From assembly GCF_032681285.1 (NCBI RefSeq), contig NZ_CP136336.1, positions 607,001 through 671,000 of the forward strand: a DNA stretch of 64,000 nucleotides. The letters run 5' to 3'. This document shows positions 15,507-25,791 of the stretch, in pieces. Both the position numbers and the translations under genes were made by a program. The notes under the pieces are model-generated. The model saw nothing but the letters and a program-made list of their open reading frames with translations, searched no databases and was not told the DNA's origin. Source of the stretch: Piscinibacter gummiphilus. Lineage in GTDB: Bacteria; Pseudomonadota; Gammaproteobacteria; Burkholderiales; Burkholderiaceae_C. The first letter of the stretch is position 1; every line of letters begins with the position of its first letter.

Positions 15507-18500
15507 TCACATGCTGCGCCGGTACTGGCCGCCGACTTCGAAGAGCGCGCTCGTGATCTGGCCGAGCGAACACGCGCGCACCGCCTCCATCAGCACTTCG
15601 AACACGTTGCGGTTGTCGATCACCGCCTGCTGCAAGCGTTTGAGCATCGCGGGCGCTTCGCTCGCGTGTTGTGAGTGGAAGTCGGCCAGGCGCTTGAGTT
15701 GCGACTGCTTCTCGTCGTCCGTCGAACGTGCGAGCTCGATGTGCTGCGGCACTGGGTCGCCATGCGGGTTGCGGAAGGTGTTGACGCCGATGATGGGGTA
15801 CTCGCCGGTGTGCTTGAGCATCTCGTAGCGCATGCTCTCTTCCTGGATTTGGCCGCGCTGGTAGCCGGTCTCCATCGCGCCCAGCACGCCGCCGCGCTCG
15901 GCGATGCGCTCGAATTCCTTCAGCACCGCTTCTTCGACGAGATCGGTCAGCTCCTCGATCACGAAGGCGCCCTGGTTGGGGTTCTCGTTCTTCGCGAGGC
16001 CCCACTCGCGGTTGATGATGAGCTGGATGGCCATCGCACGCCGCACGCTGTCTTCGGTGGGCGTGGTGATGGCCTCGTCGAAGGCGTTGGTGTGCAGGGA
16101 GTTGCAGTTGTCGTAGATCGCGATCAGCGCCTGCAGCGTGGTGCGGATGTCGTTGAACTGGATCTCCTGCGCATGCAGGCTGCGGCCGCTGGTCTGCACG
16201 TGGTACTTGAGCTTCTGGCTGCGCTCGTTGGCGCCGTACTTGTCGCGCATCGCCACCGCCCAGATGCGGCGCGCGACACGGCCGAGCACGGTGTACTCCG
16301 GGTCCATGCCGTTGCTGAAGAAGAAGCTGAGGTTCGGCGCGAAGTCGTCGATGTGCATGCCGCGCGCGAGATACGCCTCCACGAAGGTGAAGCCGTTGCT
16401 GAGCGTGAAGGCCAGCTGGGAGATCGGGTTCGCGCCCGCTTCGGCGATGTGATAGCCGCTGATGCTCACCGAGTAGAAATTGCGCACGCCGTGGTGCACG
16501 AAGTACTCGGCCACGTCGCCCATCACCTTCAGGCTGAACTCGGTCGAGAAGATGCAGGTGTTCTGGCCCTGGTCTTCCTTGAGGATGTCCGCCTGTACCG
16601 TGCCGCGCACGTTCTGCTTCACCCAGGCGACGATCTTCTGCGTCTCGTCGTCGCTCGGCTCGCGGCCGTTGTCGGCTTTGAACTTGTCGAGCTGCTGGTC
16701 GATGGCGGTGTTCATGAACATCGCGAGGATCGTGGGCGCGGGGCCGTTGATCGTCATCGAGACAGACGTGCTCGGGCTGCAGAGGTCGAAGCCGGAGTAC
16801 AGCACCTTCATGTCGTCGAGCGTCGCGATGCTCACACCGCTGTTGCCGACCTTGCCGTAGATGTCGGGCCGCAATGCCGGGTCGTGGCCGTAGAGCGTGA
16901 CGCTGTCGAACGCGGTCGACAGGCGCTTGGCCGGCATGCCTTCGGAGAGCAGCTTGAAGCGCCGGTTGGTGCGGAAGGCATCGCCTTCGCCGGCGAACAT
17001 GCGCGTCGGGTCTTCGTTCTCGCGTTTGAAGGCGAAGGTGCCGGCGGTGTAGGGGAAGCTGCCCGGCACGTTGTCGAGCAGCAGCCACTTGAGCGCCTCG
17101 CCGTGGTCTTCGTACTTCGGCAGCACCACCTTGCGCACCTTGGTGCCGCTGAGCGTGGTGGTGGTGAGCGCGGTGCGGATCTCCTTGTCGCGGATCTTCA
17201 CCACGTACTCGTCGCCCGCGTAGGCCTTCTGCAGCTCGGGCCATTGGGCGAGCAGTTTCTTCGCATGGGGGTCGAGCTTCGCCTCGCGCTCATCCGCCAG
17301 TGTGTTCACCGCACGCACCGCGTTGCTCTTGTCGGGGTTGTCTTCGCTGAGCATGCGCCCCGATTCGCGCAGCTGCTGGATCTGGCGGGCGAGGCGCGAT
17401 TGCTTGAGCGCTTCTGCCTTGTAGTGGCGCACGCTGTCGCTGATCTCGGCGAGGTAGCGCACACGCGCGCCGGGCACGATGGGCACCTGGTGCGTGCTGT
17501 GGCGGGTGCTGACCTTGGGCAGCGTGCTCTTGGTGGTCTTCAGGCCCAACTCGGCCAAGCGCGGCAGCAGCGCCTGATACAGCGCCGTCACGCCGTCGTC
17601 GTTGAAGCGGCTGGCCATGGTGCCGAACACCGGCATCTCGTCGGGTGATTGGCCAAACGCCTCGCGGTTGCGCATCACCTGCTTGGCCACGTCGCGCAGC
17701 GCATCGGCCGCGCCCTTGCGGTCGAACTTGTTGATGGCCACGAACTCGGCGAAGTCGAGCATGTCGATCTTCTCGAGCTGGCTGGCGGCGCCGAACTCGG
17801 GCGTCATCACGTACATCGGCAAGTCGACCAGCGGCACGATGGCCGCGTCGCCCTGGCCGATGCCCGAGGTCTCGACGATCACGAGGTCGAAGCCGGCCAC
17901 CTTGCAGGCCGCCAGCACGTCGGGCAGGGCCTGGCTGATCTCGCTGCCGAAGTCGCGCGTGGCGAGCGAGCGCATGAAGACACGCGCACCGTGCTGCCAG
18001 GGGCCGATGGCATTCATGCGGATGCGGTCGCCGAGCAGCGCGCCGCCGCTCTTGCGGCGAGACGGATCGATCGAGATCAACGCCACACGCAGCGCGTCGC
18101 CCTGGTCGAGACGCAGGCGGCGGATCAGCTCATCGGTGAGGCTCGACTTGCCGGCACCGCCAGTGCCGGTGATGCCGAGCACGGGGATGCGCGTCTTCTG
18201 GGCTGCGTCGTGCAAGGCGGTCTTCAGCGATGCCTCGGCCGCGCCGTTCTCCAGCGCCGTGATGAGCTGCGCGAGCGCACGCCAGTGCGCTTCGCCGTGG
18301 CCCTGCACGGCCGCGAGCGAGGTCGGAGCGTGCGACGACAACGCCTGATCACAGCGCATCACCATCTCACCGATCATTCCTTGCAGCCCCATGCGCTGGC
18401 CGTCTTCGGGGCTGTAGATGCGCGCGACGCCATAACCCTGCAGCTCGGCGATCTCGCTCGGCACGATGACGCCGCCACCGCCACCGAAGACCTGGATGTG

Positions 18501-18800
18501 CGCACCCCCACGCTCGCGCAGCAGGTCGACCATGTACTTGAAGTACTCGACATGACCGCCCTGGTAGGAGCTGATGGCGATGCCCTGCACGTCTTCCTGC
18601 AAGGCCGCCGTCACCACCTCGTCGACCGAGCGGTTGTGCCCGAGGTGGATGACTTCCGCCCCTATGCTCTGCAGGATGCGCCGCATGATGTTGATGGCCG
18701 CATCGTGGCCGTCGAAGAGGCTCGCGGCGGTGACGAAGCGCACCTTGTTCGTCGGCCGGTAGTTCGCCAGGGCCTTGTGCTCGGCGGAGAGGTCGGTCAT
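15507..18800 (-). CDS. icmF: Fused isobutyryl-CoA mutase IcmF
   Basis: A 1097-residue adenosylcobalamin enzyme with three parts: a B12-binding domain (residues about 20-150, base-off motif FDGHDAA with H32), a MeaB-like G-protein chaperone (about 200-440; Walker [13 protein letters not shown] at 209-220 and NKFD at 357-360) and the mutase barrel (about 560-1080). The substrate-pocket residues F602 and Q746 occupy the places of Tyr89 and Arg207 of methylmalonyl-CoA mutase, the Phe/Gln pair characteristic of isobutyryl-CoA mutases. It interconverts isobutyryl-CoA and n-butyryl-CoA, and family members also accept isovaleryl-CoA, linking valine and leucine breakdown to fatty acid metabolism. It follows a PPK2-family gene by 27 bp. 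Confidence 0.95.
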   Translation of the reverse strand: MTDLSAEHKALANYRPTNKVRFVTAASLFDGHDAAINIMRRILQSIGAEVIHLGHNRSVDEVVTAALQEDVQGIAISSYQGGHVEYFKYMVDLLRERGGAHIQVFGGGGGVIVPSEIAELQGYGVARIYSPEDGQRMGLQGMIGEMVMRCDQALSSHAPTSLAAVQGHGEAHWRALAQLITALENGAAEASLKTALHDAAQKTRIPVLGITGTGGAGKSSLTDELIRRLRLDQGDALRVALISIDPSRRKSGGALLGDRIRMNAIGPWQHGARVFMRSLATRDFGSEISQALPDVLAACKVAGFDLVIVETSGIGQGDAAIVPLVDLPMYVMTPEFGAASQLEKIDMLDFAEFVAINKFDRKGAADALRDVAKQVMRNREAFGQSPDEMPVFGTMASRFNDDGVTALYQALLPRLAELGLKTTKSTLPKVSTRHSTHQVPIVPGARVRYLAEISDSVRHYKAEALKQSRLARQIQQLRESGRMLSEDNPDKSNAVRAVNTLADEREAKLDPHAKKLLAQWPELQKAYAGDEYVVKIRDKEIRTALTTTTLSGTKVRKVVLPKYEDHGEALKWLLLDNVPGSFPYTAGTFAFKRENEDPTRMFAGEGDAFRTNRRFKLLSEGMPAKRLSTAFDSVTLYGHDPALRPDIYGKVGNSGVSIATLDDMKVLYSGFDLCSPSTSVSMTINGPAPTILAMFMNTAIDQQLDKFKADNGREPSDDETQKIVAWVKQNVRGTVQADILKEDQGQNTCIFSTEFSLKVMGDVAEYFVHHGVRNFYSVSISGYHIAEAGANPISQLAFTLSNGFTFVEAYLARGMHIDDFAPNLSFFFSNGMDPEYTVLGRVARRIWAVAMRDKYGANERSQKLKYHVQTSGRSLHAQEIQFNDIRTTLQALIAIYDNCNSLHTNAFDEAITTPTEDSVRRAMAIQLIINREWGLAKNENPNQGAFVIEELTDLVEEAVLKEFERIAERGGVLGAMETGYQRGQIQEESMRYEMLKHTGEYPIIGVNTFRNPHGDPVPQHIELARSTDDEKQSQLKRLADFHSQHASEAPAMLKRLQQAVIDNRNVFEVLMEAVRACSLGQITSALFEVGGQYRRSM

Positions 18801-18827
18801 GTCGTGTGTCTCCTGGGCGGGGTGGGT

Positions 18828-19664
18828 TCAGACCACCTTGAGGTTCTTGAGGCTCGCGTCGTCGGGCGGATACCGCAGCTTCAACGACTCGAACACCTGC
18901 TTCATCACGCTGGCGATCATCAGGTTGCGGTGCGTTTTCGAATCGGCCGGCACCACGGTCCACGGCGCCCAGGGTGTGCCCGTGGCCGAGATCGCGTCGG
19001 CATACGCCCGCTGGTACTGCTTCCACTGCTTGCGCACCTCGAGGTCGCCGGCGGAGAACTTCCAGCGCTTGGTCGGGTCGTCGAGCCGCTCCTGCAGGCG
19101 CTTGCGCTGTTCGTCTTTCGAGATGTGCAGCATGAACTTCACGACGACCGTGCCGGTCTCGGTGAGCATGCGTTCGAAGTCGTTGATGTGGGCGTAGCGC
19201 TCTTTCACCTGCGCGGGGGTGATCCACTTGTTCACGCCCGGCACGAGCACGTCTTCGTAGTGGCTGCGGTTGAAGACAGTGACTTCCCCGTTGGCCGGCA
19301 CCTGCTGGTGGATGCGCCAGAGGTAGTCGCGTGCGCGCTCGGGCTCGGTGGGCGCTTTCCACGCGACCGTGTGCACACCCAGCGCGCTCATCTGGCCGAA
19401 GACGCCGCGCAGCGTGCCGTCCTTGCCGCTGGTGTCGGTGCCTTGCAACACCACCAGCAGCTTGAAGCGGCGGTCGGCATAGAAGAGGTTTTGCAACTCG
19501 TCGAGCTCGCGCGCGAGGGTCTCGACGGCGGCCTTGTCGGCGGCTTTGTCCCCGCTGGAGTAAGGCTTGGCTTGCGGCGAAACCTTGTCCAGATCAAAGC
19601 GTGCGGGTTTGGCGCCTGCCTTCGCGTGCTGGTAGGGCTTGAGGTTCGGGGTGGGTCCGGGCAC
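18828..19664 (-). CDS. PPK2-family polyphosphate:nucleotide phosphotransferase
   Basis: A 278-residue member of the polyphosphate kinase 2 family. The Walker A variant LQGTDTSGKDGT (near residue 68), the lid-like VFNRSHYEDVL segment and the C-terminal PWTVVPADSKTHRN are family hallmarks. Such enzymes move phosphate between polyphosphate and nucleoside mono- or diphosphates. I place the start at a GTG (19664) because GGAGG lies four bases upstream and no ATG is near. The gene precedes icmF on one strand, so the two probably share a promoter overlapping the palindrome at 19672. A metabolic link, such as nucleotide supply for the IcmF GTPase, is speculation. Confidence 0.85.
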   Translation of the reverse strand: MPGPTPNLKPYQHAKAGAKPARFDLDKVSPQAKPYSSGDKAADKAAVETLARELDELQNLFYADRRFKLLVVLQGTDTSGKDGTLRGVFGQMSALGVHTVAWKAPTEPERARDYLWRIHQQVPANGEVTVFNRSHYEDVLVPGVNKWITPAQVKERYAHINDFERMLTETGTVVVKFMLHISKDEQRKRLQERLDDPTKRWKFSAGDLEVRKQWKQYQRAYADAISATGTPWAPWTVVPADSKTHRNLMIASVMKQVFESLKLRYPPDDASLKNLKVV

Positions 19665-19671
19665 GTCGCCT

Positions 19672-19695
19672 CCAATTGACGTATACGTCAATTGG
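19672..19695. promoter_or_regulatory. 24-bp perfect palindrome before ppk2-icmF, LiuR-like operator
   Basis: CCAATTGACGTA (19672-19683) is followed directly by its reverse complement TACGTCAATTGG (19684-19695). The core TTGACGTATACGTCAA differs at one base from a site at 63762-63777 before the LiuR-like MerR gene. Its edge overlaps the ribosome binding site of the PPK2 gene, and TACACT lies just upstream on the minus strand as a possible -10 box, so bound protein could block transcription. Confidence 0.7.
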
Positions 19696-19856
19696 CAGTG
19701 TATCCCCGTCGGGGCTGACACCCCTGTCCGCGGGGCGGTCTCCAGGGTCCGGGCGGGTTTTCGGGCGCTCTCGAAAGAAGGGTTTGGCGTCAAAATCCCG
19801 GCCACAACGGGTGCTGGAGGGCGCCCGCAGAGAAAAGCAGTCCGAGGAGTGTTGCC

Positions 19857-20573
19857 GTGCCCACGCCATTTGTCCCCGTCAAGACGTCTGAAGCCGTCCA
19901 GGAATTGCAGAGCCGCCAGCGCAAGCTGAGCCAGCGCCACCGCACGGTGCTGCTGCTGGTCGACGGGCGCCGGCCGGAAGATGAAGTACGGCAGCTGGCC
20001 CAGGCCGCGGGCTCGCCCGACACCTGCTACGACGAGCTGGTCGACCTCGGCATGATCTCGCGCCCGGCGCCGCTCGATTCGGCGCCGATGCCGCTGGAGG
20101 CGGTCGATGTGGAAGTCGACGTGGCCGACCCCGTTGCCGCGGCGACGGCGCAGCACATGGCGTCCGACGCGGCGCCGGTGGCCGACTCGGTGATCAGCAG
20201 CTTCCTGCCCGCCGCGGCCAGCCTGCAACCCGAGTCGCATCTCGACTCCTCGCTCAATGAGCTGTCGGGGGTGTCGGGCGCGGCGATGGACGCGATCGAA
20301 GCCGAGCGCCAGTCGGGCGGCGTACAGGACGAAGCGCTGGAAGAAGCGCGCGACATCCTGCTGCGCGCCGTGAAGGCCGAAGCCCCGGTGGCGGGCTCAT
20401 TGACCATGCTCCGCTTGCGGCGTGCCCGCACGCGCGAAGATCTGGAGGCCTTGCTCGAAGAAGTCGAGGGCCGTATCTTCAAGCCGTTCAAGGGCCTATG
20501 GGCCTCGCAGACCATGGCCCGCGTGCGCGAACTCCTGGCCACCCAACCGCCTTTGTCCATTCCGTCTTCCTGA
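19857..20573 (+). CDS. Conserved hypothetical protein upstream of coaX
   Basis: A 238-residue acidic cytoplasmic protein starting at GTG with GAGGAGT seven bases upstream. Residues 20-70 ([23 protein letters not shown]) look like a small winged-helix-like or degenerate domain of the kind placed after response-regulator outputs; the middle is low complexity and the C-terminal 80 residues are helical. I do not recognise a defined function. Its stop overlaps the coaX start (TGATG), so it is translationally coupled to pantothenate kinase. Confidence 0.75.
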   Translation: MPTPFVPVKTSEAVQELQSRQRKLSQRHRTVLLLVDGRRPEDEVRQLAQAAGSPDTCYDELVDLGMISRPAPLDSAPMPLEAVDVEVDVADPVAAATAQHMASDAAPVADSVISSFLPAAASLQPESHLDSSLNELSGVSGAAMDAIEAERQSGGVQDEALEEARDILLRAVKAEAPVAGSLTMLRLRRARTREDLEALLEEVEGRIFKPFKGLWASQTMARVRELLATQPPLSIPSS

Positions 20574-21340
20574 TGACCTTTCTCGCCATCGACGTCGGCA
20601 ACACCCGCCTCAAATGGGGCTTGTACGCCTCGCCACAGCCGGGTGCCGCCTTGATGGCGCATGGCGCGGTCTTTCTCGAGACCATCGACCACCTCGCCGA
20701 CCACGACTGGAAAAAACTCCCCGCGCCCACCAGCATGCTGGGCTGCGTGGTGGCCGGCGAGAGCATCCGCCGCCGCGTCGAGGAGCAACTGGAGATCTGG
20801 GACATCGACCCACGCTGGGTCGTGTCGTCCGCCCACGCCGCCGGCGTGACCAATGGCTACGAACACCCGGCCCGCCTGGGCCCCGACCGCTGGGTCGCGA
20901 TGATCGGCGCGTGGCACTACGTGTGCTCGCGTGGCGCGCCGCGGCCGGTGCTGGTGGTGATGGTGGGCACGGCGGTCACGGTCGACGCGGTCGACGAGTC
21001 CGGCCACTTCCTCGGTGGCCTGATCCTGCCCGGTTTCGGTGTGATGCAGAACGCGCTGGAGATGGGCACTGCCGGCCTGCGCGTGCCCACCGGCGAAGTC
21101 GTGGACTTCCCCACCAACACCAGCGATGCGCTGATGAGCGGCGGTGTCAATGCGATGGCGGGCGCGGTGGAGCGCATGTACCGCAAGCTGCGCGCGAAGA
21201 CCGGGCAGGAGCCGGTGCTGCTGATGTCGGGCGGTGCGTCGCCCAAGCTGTCACCCGTCACCGACCTCAAGATCGAGGTGGTGGAGCGCCTGGTGTTCGA
21301 CGGTCTCCTGGCCCTTCAGTCGCACCGACTGGCCCTTTGA
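20573..21340 (+). CDS. coaX: Type III pantothenate kinase
   Basis: A 255-residue ASKHA-fold kinase that phosphorylates pantothenate in the first step of coenzyme A synthesis. The phosphate-1 motif [10 protein letters not shown] (residues 6-15), [11 protein letters not shown] near residue 103 and the [12 protein letters not shown] motif near residue 128 are all intact. The start at 20573 shares a base with the stop of the upstream gene. Type III enzymes are not feedback-inhibited by CoA and need a monovalent cation. The 3' end overlaps the convergent potassium channel gene by 74 bp. Confidence 0.95.
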   Translation: MTFLAIDVGNTRLKWGLYASPQPGAALMAHGAVFLETIDHLADHDWKKLPAPTSMLGCVVAGESIRRRVEEQLEIWDIDPRWVVSSAHAAGVTNGYEHPARLGPDRWVAMIGAWHYVCSRGAPRPVLVVMVGTAVTVDAVDESGHFLGGLILPGFGVMQNALEMGTAGLRVPTGEVVDFPTNTSDALMSGGVNAMAGAVERMYRKLRAKTGQEPVLLMSGGASPKLSPVTDLKIEVVERLVFDGLLALQSHRLAL

Positions 21341-22082
21341 CGCCGGGCCCCGCCAGCAGATCGCGCCGCAGCGCGGCGATCTCCTCGTGCAGCGAGCGCA
21401 CCTGCCGGTGCAGGTCGTGCAGGATCTCGTGTTCGATGCGCCGCTCTTCGGTGTGCACCCACATGGCGGCGATCGATGCGGTGACGAGCGAGAGCACGCC
21501 GAACCCCATCAGCACGACGAACACCGCGAAGATCTTCGCCGCGGGCGTGCTCGGCACCATGTCGCCGTAGCCGACGGTGGCGGCCGTAGTGAACGCAAGC
21601 CAGAGGCCATCGCCGAAGCTGCGCACGTGCGGATCCAGCCACCAGAAGCCCAGCCCGCACAACCCCAGCACGGCGATCGCCAGCACCAGCAGATAGGGCA
21701 GGCTCCCGCGCCAGAACCACAGGCGCATCGACTCTCCCCAGCGCCCCACGATCAGGGCGGCGGTGAAGAGGCGCACGCCGAGCACGGCGACACCGTCGCC
21801 CTGCGGGAGCGCACCGGACAGCACCAGACCCACCACCAGCGCGACGCCGAGCGTGCGATGCGCCTTGACGGTACGTGTGGCCATGGCCTGCGTGCGGGCG
21901 GGGCGCTCGCGCCACAGGACCACCGCACAACACAGGGCCGCGCCGAGGTAGAGCGCGGCCACGAGCGCGCCGTGCACCGACAGCAGTGCCATGTAGAACG
22001 CGGGCACCGTGGCGGCCAGGGCGGCGACTTCGAGCCGGCGCCATGCGCTCAGCGGCGACGGGCGGGCAAGAGGGCGGTCCAT
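21267..22082 (-). CDS. Two-pore-domain-like potassium channel protein
   Basis: A 271-residue inner-membrane protein with about five or six hydrophobic segments. The potassium selectivity filter TVGYGD is near residue 181, between pore helix [13 protein letters not shown] and the last membrane helix. The C-terminal 60 residues form a charged, partly coiled-coil tail ([31 protein letters not shown]) which could set assembly. There is no RCK or cyclic nucleotide domain. It overlaps the end of coaX on the other strand by 74 bp; both C-terminal regions are acceptable proteins, so both genes look real. Confidence 0.85.
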   Translation of the reverse strand: MDRPLARPSPLSAWRRLEVAALAATVPAFYMALLSVHGALVAALYLGAALCCAVVLWRERPARTQAMATRTVKAHRTLGVALVVGLVLSGALPQGDGVAVLGVRLFTAALIVGRWGESMRLWFWRGSLPYLLVLAIAVLGLCGLGFWWLDPHVRSFGDGLWLAFTTAATVGYGDMVPSTPAAKIFAVFVVLMGFGVLSLVTASIAAMWVHTEERRIEHEILHDLHRQVRSLHEEIAALRRDLLAGPGVKGPVGATEGPGDRRTPGAPPPRS

Positions 22083-22142
22083 CGCCCGAGCCTATCGGGC
22101 GACGACCAGGCGCGCTTGACCGGCGTCAAGCGTCGCGGCGCC

Positions 22143-23477
22143 TCAGAGGATGTAGCGCGAGAGGTCTTCGTTCTTTGCCAGGTCGCCGAGCTTCGCGTCC
22201 ACCTCAGCCGCACCGATCGACACCGCCTGCCCCGACAGTTTGGGAGCGTCGAAGCTCACGTCGTCGAGCAGGCGCTCCATCACCGTCGACAGGCGCCGCG
22301 CGCCAATGTTCTCGGTGCGCTCGTTCACGTCGTAGGCGATCTGTGCGAGGCGGCGGATGCCATCGGGCTTGAGTTCCAGCGTCACGCCCTCGGTTGCGAG
22401 CAAGGCCTGGTACTGCTTGACCAGGCTCGCATGCGTCTGCGTGAGGATCGCCTCGAAGTCGTCGACGCTCAGCGAGCCCAGCTCCACGCGGATCGGGAAG
22501 CGGCCTTGCAACTCGGGGATCAGGTCGCTCGGCTTGCTCAGGTGAAAGGCACCCGAGGCGATGAAGAGGATGTGATCCGTCTTCACCATGCCGTACTTGG
22601 TGTTGACCGTCGTGCCTTCGACCAGCGGCAGCAGGTCGCGCTGCACGCCCTGGCGCGACACGTCGGCACCGCCGGTTTCCTGGCGTGACGCGACCTTGTC
22701 GATTTCGTCGAGGAAGACGATGCCATTCTGTTCGGTGTTGGAGAGCGCGCGGGTCTTGATCTCGTCTTCGTTGACGAGCTTGGCGGCTTCTTCTTCGGCG
22801 AGCAGCTTGAGTGCTTCGACGATCTTCACCTTGCGTTGCTTGCGCTTGGCCGCGCCGAGGTTGGCGAACATGCCCTTGAGCTGCTCGGCCATCTCGTCCA
22901 TGCCCGGCGGGCCCATGATCTCGAGCGTGGGCTTGGGGTCGGCGACCTCGATCTCGATTTCCTTGTCGTCGAGCGCGCCTTCGCGCAGGCGCTTGCGCAT
23001 CACCTGCCGGGCGGTGTTGTCGGTGGGCTGCGAAGGCGAAAGGCCAAAGTCGCTGCGCGGTGGTGGCACCAGCACGTCGAGCACGCGGTCCTCGGCGGCG
23101 TCTTCGGCGCGTGCGCGCTGGCGGCGCATCGCGTGCTCGCGCTCCTGCTTGACGGCCATCTCGATGAGGTCGCGGATGATGGTGTCGACGTCCTTGCCGA
23201 CATAGCCCACCTCGGTGAACTTGGTGGCTTCGACCTTGATGAACGGCGCATCGGCGAGCTTGGCCAGGCGGCGCGCGATCTCGGTCTTGCCGACGCCGGT
23301 CGGGCCGATCATCAGGATGTTCTTCGGCGTGATCTCGCCGCGGAGAGCTTCATCGACCTGCTGGCGCCGCCAGCGGTTGCGCAGCGCGATGGCGACGGAG
23401 CGCTTGGCAGCGGCCTGGCCGACGATGTGGCGGTCGAGTTCGGAGACGATCTCCTGGGGCGTCATGTTGAAGCTCAT
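22143..23477 (-). CDS. hslU: HslU ATPase subunit of the HslVU protease
   Basis: A 444-residue AAA+ unfoldase. The N-terminal [17 protein letters not shown], Walker [16 protein letters not shown], the I-domain (about residues 110-240) and Walker [13 protein letters not shown] are intact, and the C-terminal tail ends EDLSRYIL, the segment that docks into HslV. It unfolds substrates for the HslV peptidase in the cytoplasm, mainly under heat stress. The start overlaps the hslV stop by four bases. Confidence 0.97.
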   Translation of the reverse strand: MSFNMTPQEIVSELDRHIVGQAAAKRSVAIALRNRWRRQQVDEALRGEITPKNILMIGPTGVGKTEIARRLAKLADAPFIKVEATKFTEVGYVGKDVDTIIRDLIEMAVKQEREHAMRRQRARAEDAAEDRVLDVLVPPPRSDFGLSPSQPTDNTARQVMRKRLREGALDDKEIEIEVADPKPTLEIMGPPGMDEMAEQLKGMFANLGAAKRKQRKVKIVEALKLLAEEEAAKLVNEDEIKTRALSNTEQNGIVFLDEIDKVASRQETGGADVSRQGVQRDLLPLVEGTTVNTKYGMVKTDHILFIASGAFHLSKPSDLIPELQGRFPIRVELGSLSVDDFEAILTQTHASLVKQYQALLATEGVTLELKPDGIRRLAQIAYDVNERTENIGARRLSTVMERLLDDVSFDAPKLSGQAVSIGAAEVDAKLGDLAKNEDLSRYIL

Positions 23478-24019
23478 GCCGTGTCCCCAAGCGTTTCGAT
23501 GATGTGGTTCTGATTCGTGTAGATGCAGAGGTCGCCAGCGATTTCGAGCGAGCGCTTCACGATGTCCTTCGGCGCCAGCGTGGTGTGCTCCAGCAATGCA
23601 ATCGCCGAGGCCTGCGCATACGATCCGCCCGAGCCGATCGCGACGATGCCGCGCTCCGGCTCGAGCACGTCGCCATTGCCCGTGATGATGAGCGAAGCTT
23701 CCTTGTCGGCCACGGCGAGCATGGCTTCGAGGCGGCGCAACACGCGGTCGGTGCGCCAGTCCTTGGTCAGCTCGATGGCGGCGCGCACCAGGTGGCCCTG
23801 GTGCTTTTCGAGCTTGGCCTCGAAGCGTTCGAAGAGGGTGAAGGCGTCGGCGGTGGCGCCGGCAAAGCCCGCGAGCACCTGGTCGCGGTAGAGCTTGCGC
23901 ACCTTGCGGGCCGTCGACTTGACGACCACGTTGCCGAGGGTCACCTGGCCGTCGCCGCCAAGGGCAACCACATTGCCCCGGCGCACGCTCAGGATGGTCG
24001 TGCCGTGATATTGGTCCAT
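23474..24019 (-). CDS. hslV: HslV peptidase subunit of the HslVU protease
   Basis: A 181-residue proteasome-type peptidase. The propeptide MDQYHG precedes TTILSVRRG, so the mature enzyme starts with the catalytic threonine, as in E. coli HslV. It forms a double hexamer with HslU caps. An upstream in-frame ATG at 24055 would lengthen the propeptide to an unlikely 18 residues, so 24019 is chosen. It is followed directly by hslU and preceded by a conserved STAS-like gene (64-bp gap). Confidence 0.97.
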   Translation of the reverse strand: MDQYHGTTILSVRRGNVVALGGDGQVTLGNVVVKSTARKVRKLYRDQVLAGFAGATADAFTLFERFEAKLEKHQGHLVRAAIELTKDWRTDRVLRRLEAMLAVADKEASLIITGNGDVLEPERGIVAIGSGGSYAQASAIALLEHTTLAPKDIVKRSLEIAGDLCIYTNQNHIIETLGDTA

Positions 24020-24083
24020 GGGGAAGTCAGATTCGGGCAATGCCCGAGGGTTCAAGCAGAGGGTCGCAGAAAAAGTCGCGCGA

Positions 24084-25766
24084 TCAGACGACGCGGACTT
24101 TCACCTTCGCGTGCTCGTTGATGCCCATCGCGCCGAAGAACAGGGCGACCAGACGGTGCGAATCGGCGAACTGGACCGAACGGTTCTCGCTGCGGCGTGC
24201 CAGCACCCAGTTCAGCAGGTCGCCGGCCGCGATGAAGTCGACGCGGATCAGCTTGGCGCACGAGACGGTGACGATGCTGGCCGTGCCGAGCTCGTTGTTC
24301 ATCTTCGTGAGCGTGGCGCTGATGTCGCCCACCAGTTGGCCCGACAACTCGACGCGGGCCACTTCCACCACGCCAGGCTCGTCGATGATCTGCGATTCCT
24401 GGAAGGTGGTCGACACATCGCTCACCACCGACATCGGCGGCGACTGCGTGCTCACCGACGCCCCGCTGATGCGCGCCTGGCAGGTGGCCGGCTCCCATGA
24501 CGGGGGCGACACCTCATAGGTCACGCAGTAGTCGATGGCAGCTTCGTCGAACTGGTCGGGGCGGTTGGCGATGCGCAGCACATCGAGGCGCAGCTGCCAG
24601 TACACGGGGTCGGCATCGCGCACGCCGGTGGGCGCTGCGTCCTGGATCACTTCGAGCAGGCGCTCGCCGCTGAGCCAGCGCATGTCGAGCTGCTGCGGCA
24701 TCCAGGTGCGGAAGAGTTCGGACAGGCGCGCCGCGCCTTCCACGTCGATGCTCTTCAGGCCGCTCCAGTCGAACACCCAGGGCAGCGGCATCTGCAGCGT
24801 CTGCGAGCGCAGCTTGGCCACAGCCTCGGCATCGAGCGCGGCGGGGCAGACCCAGCCGACCTGGCCGTCGACGCGGGTGCGCGGCTGGCGCTCTTCGCTC
24901 GCGGCTTCGGCCACCATCTTGGGCATCGAGAACCACTGCGGAGCCGACCAGCCGAAGGCCTGCGCGTAGTCGATCGCGAGGCTTTCGAACTTGTGCTGCT
25001 GGCCGATCGCGCGGTAGAGGTCGAAAAGGGCGAGCCAGGTTTCGGCGTGCTGGGCGCGCGGACCACCCTGGCCCGTGAGGCTGGCGAGGGACTGCTCGCA
25101 CAACTCGAAGTCGGCATTCGCAAATGCGATGACGGCTTCGTCGAGCTCGGGGTCGTGGGCCACCTCGCTCAGCTCGGCGAACTGGCTGCCGGTGCCCGCA
25201 TCGAGGTCGAGCGGCGCCATCGTGGGCTGCATCGGGGCGGCAGCCGCCACCGGCGCGGCGGCCGGGCGAGCGGGGGCGGGGCGCGGCTCGGCAGTGCGCG
25301 GCGTGCTGCCTTCATCGGGCTGTGTGCGGGCATAGCCCATCGCAGCCGGCTGGGTGGGTGCTTCGTAGAACTGGGGCGTGCGGCGAGGCGAGGGCGATGC
25401 GAGCCCGTCGCCCACCATCTGCTGCTCGATCTCGTCGATCTTGGCCTTGACGCCGCTGTCCTGCTTGGCGCCCGACTCGGGCATGCGGGCTTCGGAGTCG
25501 TCGAGGCGCGAGGAGCCGCCGAGCGCGGCGAGCTGCTCGCCAGTCAAGCCTTCGCGGCGCACCTTGCGCAGCATGTCGAACTCGCGCTTGCGGACGAAGT
25601 CGTTGCGCCGCTTGCGCTCGATCATCGCCTTGAGTTCGGACTTGGCGTATTCGCTTTCGCGAGCGTCTTCCGCAGGCGTGCCGAGTTGCGCCCAGTCAGT
25701 GGCCGGGTTGGCCACGAACTTGACTACCTTACGGAAGAAGCTGTTGCTGTCTTTCGAATCCGCCAT
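24084..25766 (-). CDS. Conserved protein with C-terminal STAS-like domain
   Basis: A 560-residue cytoplasmic protein. Residues 1-110 are charged and helical, 110-200 are Ala/Pro-rich and probably disordered, 200-290 look TPR-like ([21 protein letters not shown], a pattern seen in FimV-like proteins), and two segments (about 310-420 and 460-560) resemble STAS/anti-anti-sigma folds ([20 protein letters not shown], then [21 protein letters not shown]). The phosphorylatable serine of true SpoIIAA-type proteins is not evident. It precedes hslV on the same strand in an arrangement I believe is common in Burkholderiales. The function is unknown. Confidence 0.7.
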   Translation of the reverse strand: MADSKDSNSFFRKVVKFVANPATDWAQLGTPAEDARESEYAKSELKAMIERKRRNDFVRKREFDMLRKVRREGLTGEQLAALGGSSRLDDSEARMPESGAKQDSGVKAKIDEIEQQMVGDGLASPSPRRTPQFYEAPTQPAAMGYARTQPDEGSTPRTAEPRPAPARPAAAPVAAAAPMQPTMAPLDLDAGTGSQFAELSEVAHDPELDEAVIAFANADFELCEQSLASLTGQGGPRAQHAETWLALFDLYRAIGQQHKFESLAIDYAQAFGWSAPQWFSMPKMVAEAASEERQPRTRVDGQVGWVCPAALDAEAVAKLRSQTLQMPLPWVFDWSGLKSIDVEGAARLSELFRTWMPQQLDMRWLSGERLLEVIQDAAPTGVRDADPVYWQLRLDVLRIANRPDQFDEAAIDYCVTYEVSPPSWEPATCQARISGASVSTQSPPMSVVSDVSTTFQESQIIDEPGVVEVARVELSGQLVGDISATLTKMNNELGTASIVTVSCAKLIRVDFIAAGDLLNWVLARRSENRSVQFADSHRLVALFFGAMGINEHAKVKVRVV

Positions 25767-25791
25767 GAGAAAAGACTGTCGCGCGGCGAGG

